Below are positions 16,842 through 24,211 of a stretch of 39,435 nt of DNA, one piece after another (position 1 is the stretch's first letter; every line of letters starts with the position of its first letter). The DNA is from Syntrophomonadaceae bacterium (lineage in GTDB: Bacteria; Bacillota; Dethiobacteria; SKNC01), in NCBI GenBank assembly GCA_003560915.1, contig PWJM01000169.1, positions 1 to 39,435 on the forward strand. Reading direction: 5' to 3'. The notes beneath the pieces were generated by a model. That model saw only the letters and a program-made list of their open reading frames with translations, did not search any database and was not told the origin of the DNA. The position numbers and the translations under genes were made by a program.

Positions 16842-17795
16842 ATGGCACTGATCACTTTATCCCGAGAATTTGGAAGTTGGGGAGAAGAAATCGCCCGGGT
16901 AACCGCTGAAAAGTTAGATTTTCTTTTAATTAATAAAAAAATAATTGAAGAAGAACTATCTCCTTCACCGGAGACCCATGACCAGATGGAATTAGAGGAA
17001 AAAGCCCTTGGGAAAAATGAGCATCAGTCCCTTCTTCGAAAGGAACGTATTTTTTCGCTGCACCGTTATCTCAATCAGCTGTCTGAAGAAAACAACCTGG
17101 TAATCCTGGGAAGAGGGGGGCATCTTCTTTTTAAGGATTACTGCCCCGCTCTGCATGTGAAAATAATTTGCCCTCTGGAGAAGAGAATTCTTCGGGTCAT
17201 GGAACTTTATTCGTTGGGTAAAAAAGCAGCCCATACCCTGATTTCTGAACAAGACAGAGATAGGAAAAAATACATAAAAGATATCTTTAATGAAAACTGG
17301 TTAAACTTAAATCTCTATGACCTGGTTATTAACACAGATAAGATCTCGGTAAATAGAGCCGCTGAAATTATCGTAAACTCATTTATCATCATGGGAAAAT
17401 CCAACGATTTAACTACTGCCCCCCAGGAAGAATTACCAAAAGCCAATTTGGTGCTCTCATCCCCGGAAAAGAGTAAAGAGATTCGCTTCATGCATCCCAG
17501 CGAAGAAGAATTTGCAAAAATGCTTGATTTCTACCGTATAAATTGGAAATATGAACCTAGAACTTTTCCCCTGGAGTGGGACAGCGAAGGGAGTATCACT
17601 GAGGCATTTGCTCCAGACTTTTATCTGCCGGATCATGACCTTTATGTAGAAATCACTACTCAGAGGCAAAAATTGGTTTGGAAAAAAAATAAAAAAGCGC
17701 GCAGATTAAAGGAACTATATCCAGATGTCAATTTAAAAATTATTTATAATAAAGACTATAAAAGCCTTTTAACAAAATTCGGATTGGATAACTAA
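16842..17795 (+). CDS. Cytidylate-kinase-like domain fused to a PD-(D/E)XK-like domain
   Basis: This 317-residue protein has two parts. Residues 1 to about 185 resemble the cytidylate-kinase-like family: ITLSREFGSWGEEIAR at the N-terminus, VILGRGGHLLF near 88, and a DRDRKKYI lid-like segment near 138. Residues about 220-313 form a separate domain with YEPRTFPLEW, APDFYLP and YVEITTQRQKLVWKKNKK. This has the D...E-x-(K/T) arrangement of restriction-endonuclease-like folds. From memory, similar domains can be fused to or lie beside hypoxanthine phosphoribosyltransferases, and here hpt follows 79 bases downstream. The ATG at 16842 has AAGGAGA six bases upstream. Substrate and activity are unknown. 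Confidence 0.8.
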   Translation: MALITLSREFGSWGEEIARVTAEKLDFLLINKKIIEEELSPSPETHDQMELEEKALGKNEHQSLLRKERIFSLHRYLNQLSEENNLVILGRGGHLLFKDYCPALHVKIICPLEKRILRVMELYSLGKKAAHTLISEQDRDRKKYIKDIFNENWLNLNLYDLVINTDKISVNRAAEIIVNSFIIMGKSNDLTTAPQEELPKANLVLSSPEKSKEIRFMHPSEEEFAKMLDFYRINWKYEPRTFPLEWDSEGSITEAFAPDFYLPDHDLYVEITTQRQKLVWKKNKKARRLKELYPDVNLKIIYNKDYKSLLTKFGLDN

Positions 17796-17874
17796 CCTTT
17801 ATTCATCGCAATTCTGACCAAGCTAGTCCAGTAACTTTATTTAAAAAATGTAATAAAAATTGAAAGGGGATTCC

Positions 17875-18399
17875 ATGGATAACAAGTTAAAAGTCATTCT
17901 CTCCCGGGAGGAGACCTCAGCCAGAGTAAAAGAATTGGGAGAGATGATATCCAATGATTATCGAAAAAAAGAATTGGTGCTGATCAGCGTGCTCAGGGGA
18001 AGTGTTTTTTTTGCCGTGGATCTCAGTCGTTCCCTTACTGTGCCCTTTTCCATCGACTTTATCAGCATTTCTAGATACGGAGAAAAAACCGATTCCACCG
18101 GTGTGGTTCGGATTACAAAGGACCTTGACGTAAACATTGCCGACAAGGATGTCCTGGTGGTAGAAGACATTTTAGATACAGGGCTCAGTCTCAGTTATCT
18201 GCTGCGCAACTTAAAGACCCGCAATCCCAAAACACTGAAAGTCTGTACTTTTCTAAATGTGGAGTCCCGCCGTATTGTGAATGTTCCGGTAGATTATAAA
18301 GGTTTTGACCTGCCGGATATTTTTGTGGTGGGTTACGGCCTGGATTATAATGAGAAATACCGAAATTTGCAGTACGTAGCTGAATACATCAAAGATTAA
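17875..18399 (+). CDS. hpt: Hypoxanthine phosphoribosyltransferase
   Basis: This 174-residue cytosolic purine salvage enzyme converts hypoxanthine and guanine plus PRPP to IMP and GMP. The PRPP-binding loop VLVVEDILDTGLSLSYL lies near residue 94, the early VLRGSVFFA motif near 39, and the base-binding DIFVVGYGLDYNEKYRNL segment near the end. The ATG at 17875 has AAAGGGG five bases upstream. It is probably cotranscribed with the preceding kinase/nuclease-like gene. A REP-like hairpin follows 29 bases after the stop and may serve as terminator. Confidence 0.95.
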   Translation: MDNKLKVILSREETSARVKELGEMISNDYRKKELVLISVLRGSVFFAVDLSRSLTVPFSIDFISISRYGEKTDSTGVVRITKDLDVNIADKDVLVVEDILDTGLSLSYLLRNLKTRNPKTLKVCTFLNVESRRIVNVPVDYKGFDLPDIFVVGYGLDYNEKYRNLQYVAEYIKD

Positions 18400-18427
18400 T
18401 TCTTGCAGGTTGATCAAAGTAAAAATG

Positions 18428-18511
18428 GAAGACAAGGGGACGGTTTTCTTGTCTAATCTAAGATATGTAAGGTAATTAAAAGAAGACAAGAGAACCGTCC
18501 CCTTGTCTTCT
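18428..18511. repeat. REP-like palindromic repeat pair
   Basis: Two inverted copies of a GAAGACAAGGGGACGGTT-type sequence lie at 18428-18454 and 18481-18511, with a 26-base spacer. Each copy is itself an imperfect palindrome with GAAGACAAG and CTTGTCTTC ends around an off-centre GGGACGGTT core. The pair can therefore fold as two small hairpins or one long one. GGGGACGGTT-cored palindromes are typical of REP/RAYT-type dispersed elements in Clostridia. No transposase is nearby. The element probably terminates transcription from both sides. Confidence 0.7.
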
Positions 18512-18526
18512 AAAAAACATAATAAA

Positions 18527-18839
18527 ACCAGATCCCAACAGACCTTCCAACTCTCCGTCCCGGCCCTCTCGTCCTTCCCTGACTGGCCTCCACCCCTTCA
18601 ATTAGAATCGGGTTTCACTCAGCCTCCAGACAGTTCAACGGGCCAGTTCCACGGCTCCCGGTGCTTCCCGGTAACGTCCCCAACGCCTAAACATTGAGTT
18701 TACCTTTCCACTCCGGACCTACTAGCGATACGACTCTTTTGGACGCCCCAGGAACGATTCAAACTTACGTCATCCTCAATTCCCTTTTACTTCCACCCGA
18801 GCCGCACCCGGATTGTTTTTTTGCCTCTCGGAATCTGGT
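18527..18839 (-). ncRNA. Putative structured non-coding RNA of unrecognised class
   Basis: No convincing protein lies here on either strand, but the minus strand reads as an independent RNA of about 313 bases. A near-consensus promoter precedes it. Its first ten bases (ACCAGAUUCC) pair with bases at 18536-18527 (GGGAUCUGGU) to close the molecule, and a U-rich tract follows. Inside I can draw a helix of about 12 bp between RNA positions 87-99 and 161-174, a perfect 7-bp ACUGGCC/GGCCAGU helix at 193-199 and 252-258 enclosing a small hairpin at 227-248, and a CGGCUC/GAGCCG long-range pairing at 36-41 and 183-188. I see no RNase P, tmRNA, SRP or 6S hallmarks. The fold is hand-drawn. Confidence 0.6.
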
Positions 18840-18845
18840 AATACT

Positions 18846-18874
18846 ATTATGCCATGGACTGATTTATTTGTCAA
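18846..18874 (-). promoter_or_regulatory. Strong promoter of the putative structured RNA
   Basis: On the minus strand TTGACA (18874-18869) and CATAAT (18851-18846) are separated by exactly 17 bases. The predicted start, near 18839, is the first base of the closing helix of the RNA, which ties promoter and RNA boundary together. Confidence 0.8.
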
Positions 18875-19003
18875 TACGTTTATCAGAATTTTTTAAATAT
18901 TTTTTATTCGAACCTTACTATTCTTGTGTACTTTATTTATTGTCCGAAGGGAGCAACCATTCTGAGTATATCATTAGTAATTCTCCTATCTCCTTACCTC
19001 TAA

Positions 19004-19034
19004 ACTTAAATAGCATAGGTGAAGGAGGTTCACG
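19004..19034 (-). terminator. Possible weak terminator after the RlmL-like gene
   Basis: AATAGC-GTGAA and TTCAC-(bulge)-GCTATT can pair just at the gene end, followed by TTTAAGTTT on the minus strand. The T-tract is poor, so this is tentative. From here to 18875 the sequence is AT-rich with no gene seen. Confidence 0.35.
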
Positions 19035-20201
19035 CTATTCTTCCAGCCTCTGTATCTCCTTTGCTCTTCCTTTTTGTGGCTTCGGCCCGTAATATTGGTA
19101 ATAGTGTACCTTGATGTTCCCATTATAAAGCTTCCTTTTTTTGGTAGCTCTCTCCCCGAACAATTTTTCGAACTCAGGATGGGATGTAAGGATATAATAA
19201 GACCAGGTATCAAATTCCCGGAATACTTTTCCCATATCTTTATACATTTTTTCTACATCTTTCAGCTCCCCCAGACGTTCTCCATAGGGAGGGTTACAGA
19301 TAAATTTACCATACTTTTTCCTGGAACGAAATTCTTTGAAGGACATTTTTTGAAAATGAATTCCCTGATCTACTCCAGCTTCAAAGGCATTTCTCCGGGC
19401 TAACTTCAAAACCTTATCATCAATGTCTGTCCCAATAATTTCTAAGGGCTGTTCAAAATTTGCTGCGTCATGAGTTTCTTTTCGTGCCCGTCTCCATAAG
19501 CTTCGAGATATGTTGGGCCAACTTTCAGAGATAAACTCCCTGTTCATTCCAGGAGCCGCATTTTGTCCAATTAGGGCTGCTTCAATAGCAATGGTCCCCG
19601 AACCACAGAAAGGGTCCACCAGAACCATGTCAGGCCTCCAGCGGGCCAATTTTACCAGGGCAGCAGCCAGGGTTTCTTTTAATGGAGCATAACTGGCTGA
19701 TTCCCGGTAGCCCCTTTTATGAAGCCCGGCACCGCTGGCATCCACAGTCAGGGTGGCTGTGTCCTTTAAGAGGGCCACCTCAATTTTATAAAGGGGTCCC
19801 TTTTCCTCAAACCACTGCCTTTTATATTTTTTCTTCATACTCTCCACTACAGCTTTTTTCACGATTGCCTGACAGTCCGGCACACTAAAAAGCCCCGACT
19901 TTACTGATTTCCCCTCCACGGGAAATTCCGCATCCACAGGAATCAGTTCAGCCCAGGGAAGTGCTTTGGTCTGTTCAAAGAGCTCATCAAAGGTAACCGC
20001 TTTAAACTCCCCCACCTTTAGCCGCACCCTGTCTGCTACCCGCAGCCATAAATTAGCACGGCACAGTGCCTCCCAGTCCCCCACGAAGGTTACTTTACCA
20101 TTTTCCACGGTCATGTCTTGATATCCTAATTCCTTTACTTCCTGGGCTACAATGGCCTCCAGCCCAAACGTAGAAGTTGCGATCAGTTCCAGGTATGACA
20201 T
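19035..20201 (-). CDS. THUMP-domain class I SAM-dependent RNA methyltransferase (RlmL/YpsC-like)
   Basis: This 388-residue enzyme is of the type that methylates guanine N2 in 23S rRNA, as the RlmL N-terminal half does (m2G2445). An N-terminal THUMP RNA-binding domain covers about residues 45-155. The Rossmann methyltransferase domain follows, with SAM motif VDPFCGSGTIAIEAALI near residue 195, the GTDIDD motif near 260, and the catalytic NPPYGERL near 310. A basic C-terminal tail is present. The ATG at 20201 follows GAGGTGA. It stands alone between the glycogen operon and the putative RNA, and the exact target base is not known from sequence. Confidence 0.9.
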   Translation of the reverse strand: MSYLELIATSTFGLEAIVAQEVKELGYQDMTVENGKVTFVGDWEALCRANLWLRVADRVRLKVGEFKAVTFDELFEQTKALPWAELIPVDAEFPVEGKSVKSGLFSVPDCQAIVKKAVVESMKKKYKRQWFEEKGPLYKIEVALLKDTATLTVDASGAGLHKRGYRESASYAPLKETLAAALVKLARWRPDMVLVDPFCGSGTIAIEAALIGQNAAPGMNREFISESWPNISRSLWRRARKETHDAANFEQPLEIIGTDIDDKVLKLARRNAFEAGVDQGIHFQKMSFKEFRSRKKYGKFICNPPYGERLGELKDVEKMYKDMGKVFREFDTWSYYILTSHPEFEKLFGERATKKRKLYNGNIKVHYYQYYGPKPQKGRAKEIQRLEE

Positions 20202-20342
20202 CTTTGTTTCACCTCTGATTTTGCCTGTAAAGATTGGCTTAAACTATGTACTAAAGTGCTGCCGCTAAAATTTTATCATTCTCTTTTACGCTCTGCTGCT
20301 TTTGCTGCATAATTCACACCGGCTGGAAATGTAAGGGCCGCT

Positions 20343-21776
20343 CTATTTTGGCGTTAGAAGGTTCTCATACAATTCATGGTATTCGGCAGCGGAATTGTTC
20401 CAGCTGTAGTCTGCTTTGACAGCATTATTTATAATTTGAACCCAGATTTTCTTTTGGTGGTAGAAATGGACCGCCCTTTTTATAGTATGAAGCATGTCAT
20501 GGGCATTTATGTTGGAAAAACTGAAACCATTGCCTTCTCCCGAATACTCATTGAAGGAATGGACGGTATCCTTAAGCCCTCCTGTTTCCCTGACAATAGG
20601 TATGGTACCATACCTCAAAGCAATTAACTGCCCGATTCCACAAGGCTCAAAAATAGAAGGCATAAGAAACATATCGGACCCGGCATAAATTTTACGGGCC
20701 AGAGAATCGGCAAACATAATATTCACAGACATTTTCTCAGGATAAAGACGGGACTTTTCCAACAGATATTTTTCATAACCACATTCTCCCGTGCCCAAAA
20801 CTACCAGCTGGACATCCATGGCCAATAAATCATCCAAAACCCTCATAATCAGATCCAAGCCCTTCTGCTCTACTAACCGAGAGACAAAAGCAATAACCGG
20901 TGTTTCCGGCTTTTGAGGAAGATTTAATAGTTTCTGAAGCTTACACTTGTTTTTTTGTTTTTTAATAGTGGACCTGCGGTAAGGGAAAAACACCTCGGGG
21001 TCGGTCATGGGATCATAGTCTTCATAGTCAATACCATTAATAATTCCAAACAAGTCATGACTCCTTTTCTGCAGTACGCCCTCCATCTTAGCCCCATAAA
21101 AAGGAGTTTTTATCTCCAGGGCATAAGTGCGGCTTACTGTAGTAAGGAAGTCAGAGAAAACCAGGCCGGCTTTCAAAAAGTTAATCTTCCCGTAAAACTC
21201 CATTCCCTCCAGGGTAAAATATTCATCACCCAGATCCAATATTTCGTTTAATATTTTTTTGGGGAAAATCCCTTGATAATTTAAGTTATGTATGGTGAAA
21301 ACACTGTGGATATCCGTATAGCGCTGGTTGCCTGCAAAATGGGATTTTAGGAACAAACTGATCAAGCCCGTGTGCCAGTCATGGCAGTGAATGATCTGTG
21401 GAGAAAACTCCAGATAAGGAAGAGCTTCTAAAACACCCCGGCAGAAAAATGCGTAACGCTCCGCTTCATCCCAATAGCCATATAGCCCTTCCCGGCCAAA
21501 ATAGTATTCATTATCTATGAAATAAAAAGGGACTCCTTCACAATTTGTCTCCTCAATTCCACAGTACTGACTTTTCCATCCCACAGGGACACTGAGCATT
21601 CTTTTAAATATGATGTCTTTCTTTACGCTGGGAGAAATGCTCCTGTATTTGGGCATAATTACTCTAACATCCACACCCCTCTTAATCAGTTCCTTAGGCA
21701 ATGAGCCTACCACATCGGCCAGCCCGCCTGTTTTTGCAAAAGGCACAGCCTCAGCAGCGACATGCAGTATCTTCAT
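20343..21776 (-). CDS. glgA: Glycogen synthase (ADP-glucose type)
   Basis: This 477-residue GT5-family glucosyltransferase adds glucose from ADP-glucose to the non-reducing ends of glycogen. The N-terminal ADP-glucose site KTGGLADVVGSLP begins at residue 15. HCHDWHTGL lies near 132, FVSRLVEQKGLDL near 300, and the C-terminal EPCGIGQLIALRYGT loop near 380. The length is normal. It is the last gene of the glgB-glgC-glgD-glgA group and starts 36 bases after the glgD stop. No debranching enzyme or phosphorylase gene is in the window. Confidence 0.96.
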   Translation of the reverse strand: MKILHVAAEAVPFAKTGGLADVVGSLPKELIKRGVDVRVIMPKYRSISPSVKKDIIFKRMLSVPVGWKSQYCGIEETNCEGVPFYFIDNEYYFGREGLYGYWDEAERYAFFCRGVLEALPYLEFSPQIIHCHDWHTGLISLFLKSHFAGNQRYTDIHSVFTIHNLNYQGIFPKKILNEILDLGDEYFTLEGMEFYGKINFLKAGLVFSDFLTTVSRTYALEIKTPFYGAKMEGVLQKRSHDLFGIINGIDYEDYDPMTDPEVFFPYRRSTIKKQKNKCKLQKLLNLPQKPETPVIAFVSRLVEQKGLDLIMRVLDDLLAMDVQLVVLGTGECGYEKYLLEKSRLYPEKMSVNIMFADSLARKIYAGSDMFLMPSIFEPCGIGQLIALRYGTIPIVRETGGLKDTVHSFNEYSGEGNGFSFSNINAHDMLHTIKRAVHFYHQKKIWVQIINNAVKADYSWNNSAAEYHELYENLLTPK

Positions 21777-21812
21777 TTCCGGTTACCTCCCTTTATCCCC
21801 TGCCATCTATCT

Positions 21813-22928
21813 TCAAATCATACTTTTTTTGCTCATAAGCAGCGGCTGCTTTGTGTCTCCTATTAACTCTTTCCCTTCCGACACGAATACTTCCTTATCC
21901 AGGATTGTATTTTCAATTATTGCATTTTTCCCAATCACATCTCGCTGCATTACGATACTGTTTTTTATATAAGCCCCCTGATGAACCTTTACTCCCCTGG
22001 ATAAGATGCTGTTTTCCACCCTGCCTTCAATCAAACAACCGTTAGAAATTAAACTATTCGTAACCCTGGCCAGGTCCAGATATTTAGTGGGAGGCTCATC
22101 TTTTACCTTGGTATAGATTAATCCGGGTTTGTAAAACAGTTCCTGCCACACTTCCCTTTTTAAAAGGTCCATACTATGTTTAAAATAATTAGTGACAGAA
22201 TTGATAATGCCCAGGTAACCAGTATAATGAAAACCATACATGTTCAGTCGGTTCATATTTCGAATTAACCCATCCCTAATAAGGTTAGCATACTCCAGTT
22301 TATTGCTGTCTTCTATAATTTTTATAAAAAGAGACTTTTTCATAATAAATATTTCGATGAGGACTTTATTTGAGTTTAACCTGCCCGGTTTATCCTCCAT
22401 ATCCAGCACCCGGCTGTTTTCCCCCACTTCAATTCTTCTGCACTGGGCAAAAACTTCTTCTTCCCTTTCAATCTCCTTATAAAAAACAGTGATATCGGCC
22501 TCCGTTTCCTGATGAAAACGAAAAGCTTCATTAAAATTAATGTTACAGACAATATTGCTTCCGGTAATAATAACATATTCCTGTTTACTTCTGTGAAAAT
22601 AATCTATATGACTGAAGAAGTTTTGAAGGTCTCCCCGGTAATATCCCAAGGGGTAATGTATGGGTGGCGGTAGGATAAAGAGACCATCCCTCTTTCTGTT
22701 TAAATCCCACTCTTTGCCAAACCCAAGATGATCCATAAGAGATCGATATTTATTTAAAGTAAAAACCCCAACGTTATAAATTCCGGAGTTCACCATGCTG
22801 GAGAGCACAAAGTCTATCAGGCGGTACCTGCCTCCAAAGGGCACGGATGCGATGCACCTTAGTGAAGTGAGGTCTCTTAAAAGCTCGTCTCTTCTGCTGA
22901 CATTGATAATTCCCATAACGTTCTTCAT
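21813..22928 (-). CDS. glgD: GlgD, regulatory/non-catalytic ADP-glucose pyrophosphorylase subunit
   Basis: This 371-residue GlgC paralogue is typical of Firmicutes. It forms a heteromer with GlgC and raises its activity. It has the nucleotidyltransferase fold ([20 protein letters not shown] near residue 30) and the left-handed beta-helix end with [19 protein letters not shown] repeats near 290. The glycine-rich nucleotide loop of GlgC is replaced at the N-terminus by [10 protein letters not shown], as in other GlgD proteins, which argues for a regulatory role. Its start overlaps the glgC stop as ATGA, giving translational coupling. Confidence 0.95.
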   Translation of the reverse strand: MKNVMGIINVSRRDELLRDLTSLRCIASVPFGGRYRLIDFVLSSMVNSGIYNVGVFTLNKYRSLMDHLGFGKEWDLNRKRDGLFILPPPIHYPLGYYRGDLQNFFSHIDYFHRSKQEYVIITGSNIVCNINFNEAFRFHQETEADITVFYKEIEREEEVFAQCRRIEVGENSRVLDMEDKPGRLNSNKVLIEIFIMKKSLFIKIIEDSNKLEYANLIRDGLIRNMNRLNMYGFHYTGYLGIINSVTNYFKHSMDLLKREVWQELFYKPGLIYTKVKDEPPTKYLDLARVTNSLISNGCLIEGRVENSILSRGVKVHQGAYIKNSIVMQRDVIGKNAIIENTILDKEVFVSEGKELIGDTKQPLLMSKKSMI

Positions 22929-24139
22929 GCCATATTCTGCTCCTCTCCACTCACCTGCAGGTCTCTTATACTAACAATGGTACTTTTTACTACGGAATTA
23001 ACAGGTATGGTGATATCACCCTTTAGCAGAATAATCTCAGGTTTTTTTGCATCTGAAACTATTTGACAGTTGTCTTCAATAATGGCACCTTCCCCGATGA
23101 TGGCCTTTTTAATTTTTACATTCCTGCCAATTTTGACATTGGACATAATTATGGAATCTCTAATATCCGACCCCTCCCCCACATGAACCCCTGTAAAAAG
23201 AACAGAGTGATGTATGGTGCCAAAAATCATACAGCCTTCGTTTACCATAGAACGGTGAACGTGGGCGGACGCTCCCATAAAATGCGGCGGGAGGTTGGAG
23301 TTTACAGAGTAAATTCTCCAGTTACGGTCATATAAATCCAGTGCAGGGTCATCGGACAGTAAATCCATATTGGCCTCCCAAAGGCTTTCAATGGTTCCTA
23401 CATCCTTCCAGTAACCGTCGAAAGGATAAGCAAACATCCTGCACTTTTCTTTTAACATCATAGGAATTATATCTTTACCAAAATCATTGCTGGATTTTGA
23501 ATTGTCGTCGTCCTTATACAAATATTTTTTCAAGGTGGACCAGCAAAAAATGTACACCCCCATGGAAGCCATATTGCTTCTGGGTTTTGAGGGTTTCTCT
23601 TCAAATTCAATAACACTGCCATTCTCCCCTGTATTCATAATGCCAAAGCGGTTGGCTTCTCCCCAGGGAACTTCGATTACGGCAATGGTAACATCCGCAC
23701 CTTTTTCCTCATGGAATTCCATCATCAAGGAATAGTCCATCTTATATATGTGGTCCCCGGAAATCACCAGGACATATTCTGGATTATATCTTTCTATAAA
23801 ATAAATATTTTGGAAGATTGCATTGGCAGTCCCTTTGTACCACTTTCCTTTTTCTCCTTTCAGCACGTAGGGCGGTAAAATACTGACTCCGCCATTTTTC
23901 CGGTCTAAATCCCAGGGAATACCGGTGCCAATATGAGAATTTAATATTAAGGGCTGGTATTGGGTCAGGACACCTACAGCATAAATGCCGGAATTGGTAC
24001 AATTGCTCAAGGTAAAATCGATAATACGAAATTTGCCTCCAAAAGGTACTGCAGGCTTAGCCATATCCCTGGTAAGTATCCCCAACCTTTTTCCTGCTCC
24101 CCCTGCCAAAAGCATGGCCATACACTTTCTTGATGTCAT
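22925..24139 (-). CDS. glgC: Glucose-1-phosphate adenylyltransferase
   Basis: This enzyme of about 404 residues makes ADP-glucose from glucose-1-phosphate and ATP, the committed step of glycogen synthesis. The pyrophosphorylase signature [11 protein letters not shown] begins near residue 9. [15 protein letters not shown] lies near 32, [10 protein letters not shown] near 125, and the sugar-phosphate motif [10 protein letters not shown] near 172. A C-terminal beta-helix with hexapeptide repeats follows. The ATG at 24139 sits close to GAGGAGG; ATG and TTG codons upstream (24169, 24181) are possible but add a non-conserved leader. It couples to glgD by a 4-base overlap. Confidence 0.95.
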   Translation of the reverse strand: MTSRKCMAMLLAGGAGKRLGILTRDMAKPAVPFGGKFRIIDFTLSNCTNSGIYAVGVLTQYQPLILNSHIGTGIPWDLDRKNGGVSILPPYVLKGEKGKWYKGTANAIFQNIYFIERYNPEYVLVISGDHIYKMDYSLMMEFHEEKGADVTIAVIEVPWGEANRFGIMNTGENGSVIEFEEKPSKPRSNMASMGVYIFCWSTLKKYLYKDDDNSKSSNDFGKDIIPMMLKEKCRMFAYPFDGYWKDVGTIESLWEANMDLLSDDPALDLYDRNWRIYSVNSNLPPHFMGASAHVHRSMVNEGCMIFGTIHHSVLFTGVHVGEGSDIRDSIIMSNVKIGRNVKIKKAIIGEGAIIEDNCQIVSDAKKPEIILLKGDITIPVNSVVKSTIVSIRDLQVSGEEQNMA

Positions 24140-24211
24140 ATCCTCCTCACCCACTTTCCTAAAAATCATTATCCTTCTCAAATAATGATACTTTTTTTCA
24201 TTAGTTGTTCT

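Noticed and set aside
18430-18511. CRISPR repeat
   Set aside because: There are only two copies, in inverted orientation and self-palindromic, with no spacers array and no cas genes.
18503-18697. A 64-codon plus-strand open frame after hpt
   Set aside because: It starts inside the REP-like repeat, has no ribosome site and is low-complexity Ser/Pro-rich, as expected from reading the opposite strand of a purine-rich RNA.
18527-18839. RNase P, tmRNA, SRP, 6S RNA or intron as identity of the RNA
   Set aside because: The RNase P GAGGAAAGUCC core, the tmRNA tRNA-like end with CCA, the SRP GGAAGCAG-type loop and the 6S rod-like symmetry were not found, nor typical group I or II intron core motifs.
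18694-19092. A 132-codon plus-strand open frame
   Set aside because: It has no ribosome site and no recognisable domain, overlaps the 3' end of the RlmL-like gene and the putative RNA, and the opposite strand has the consensus promoter.
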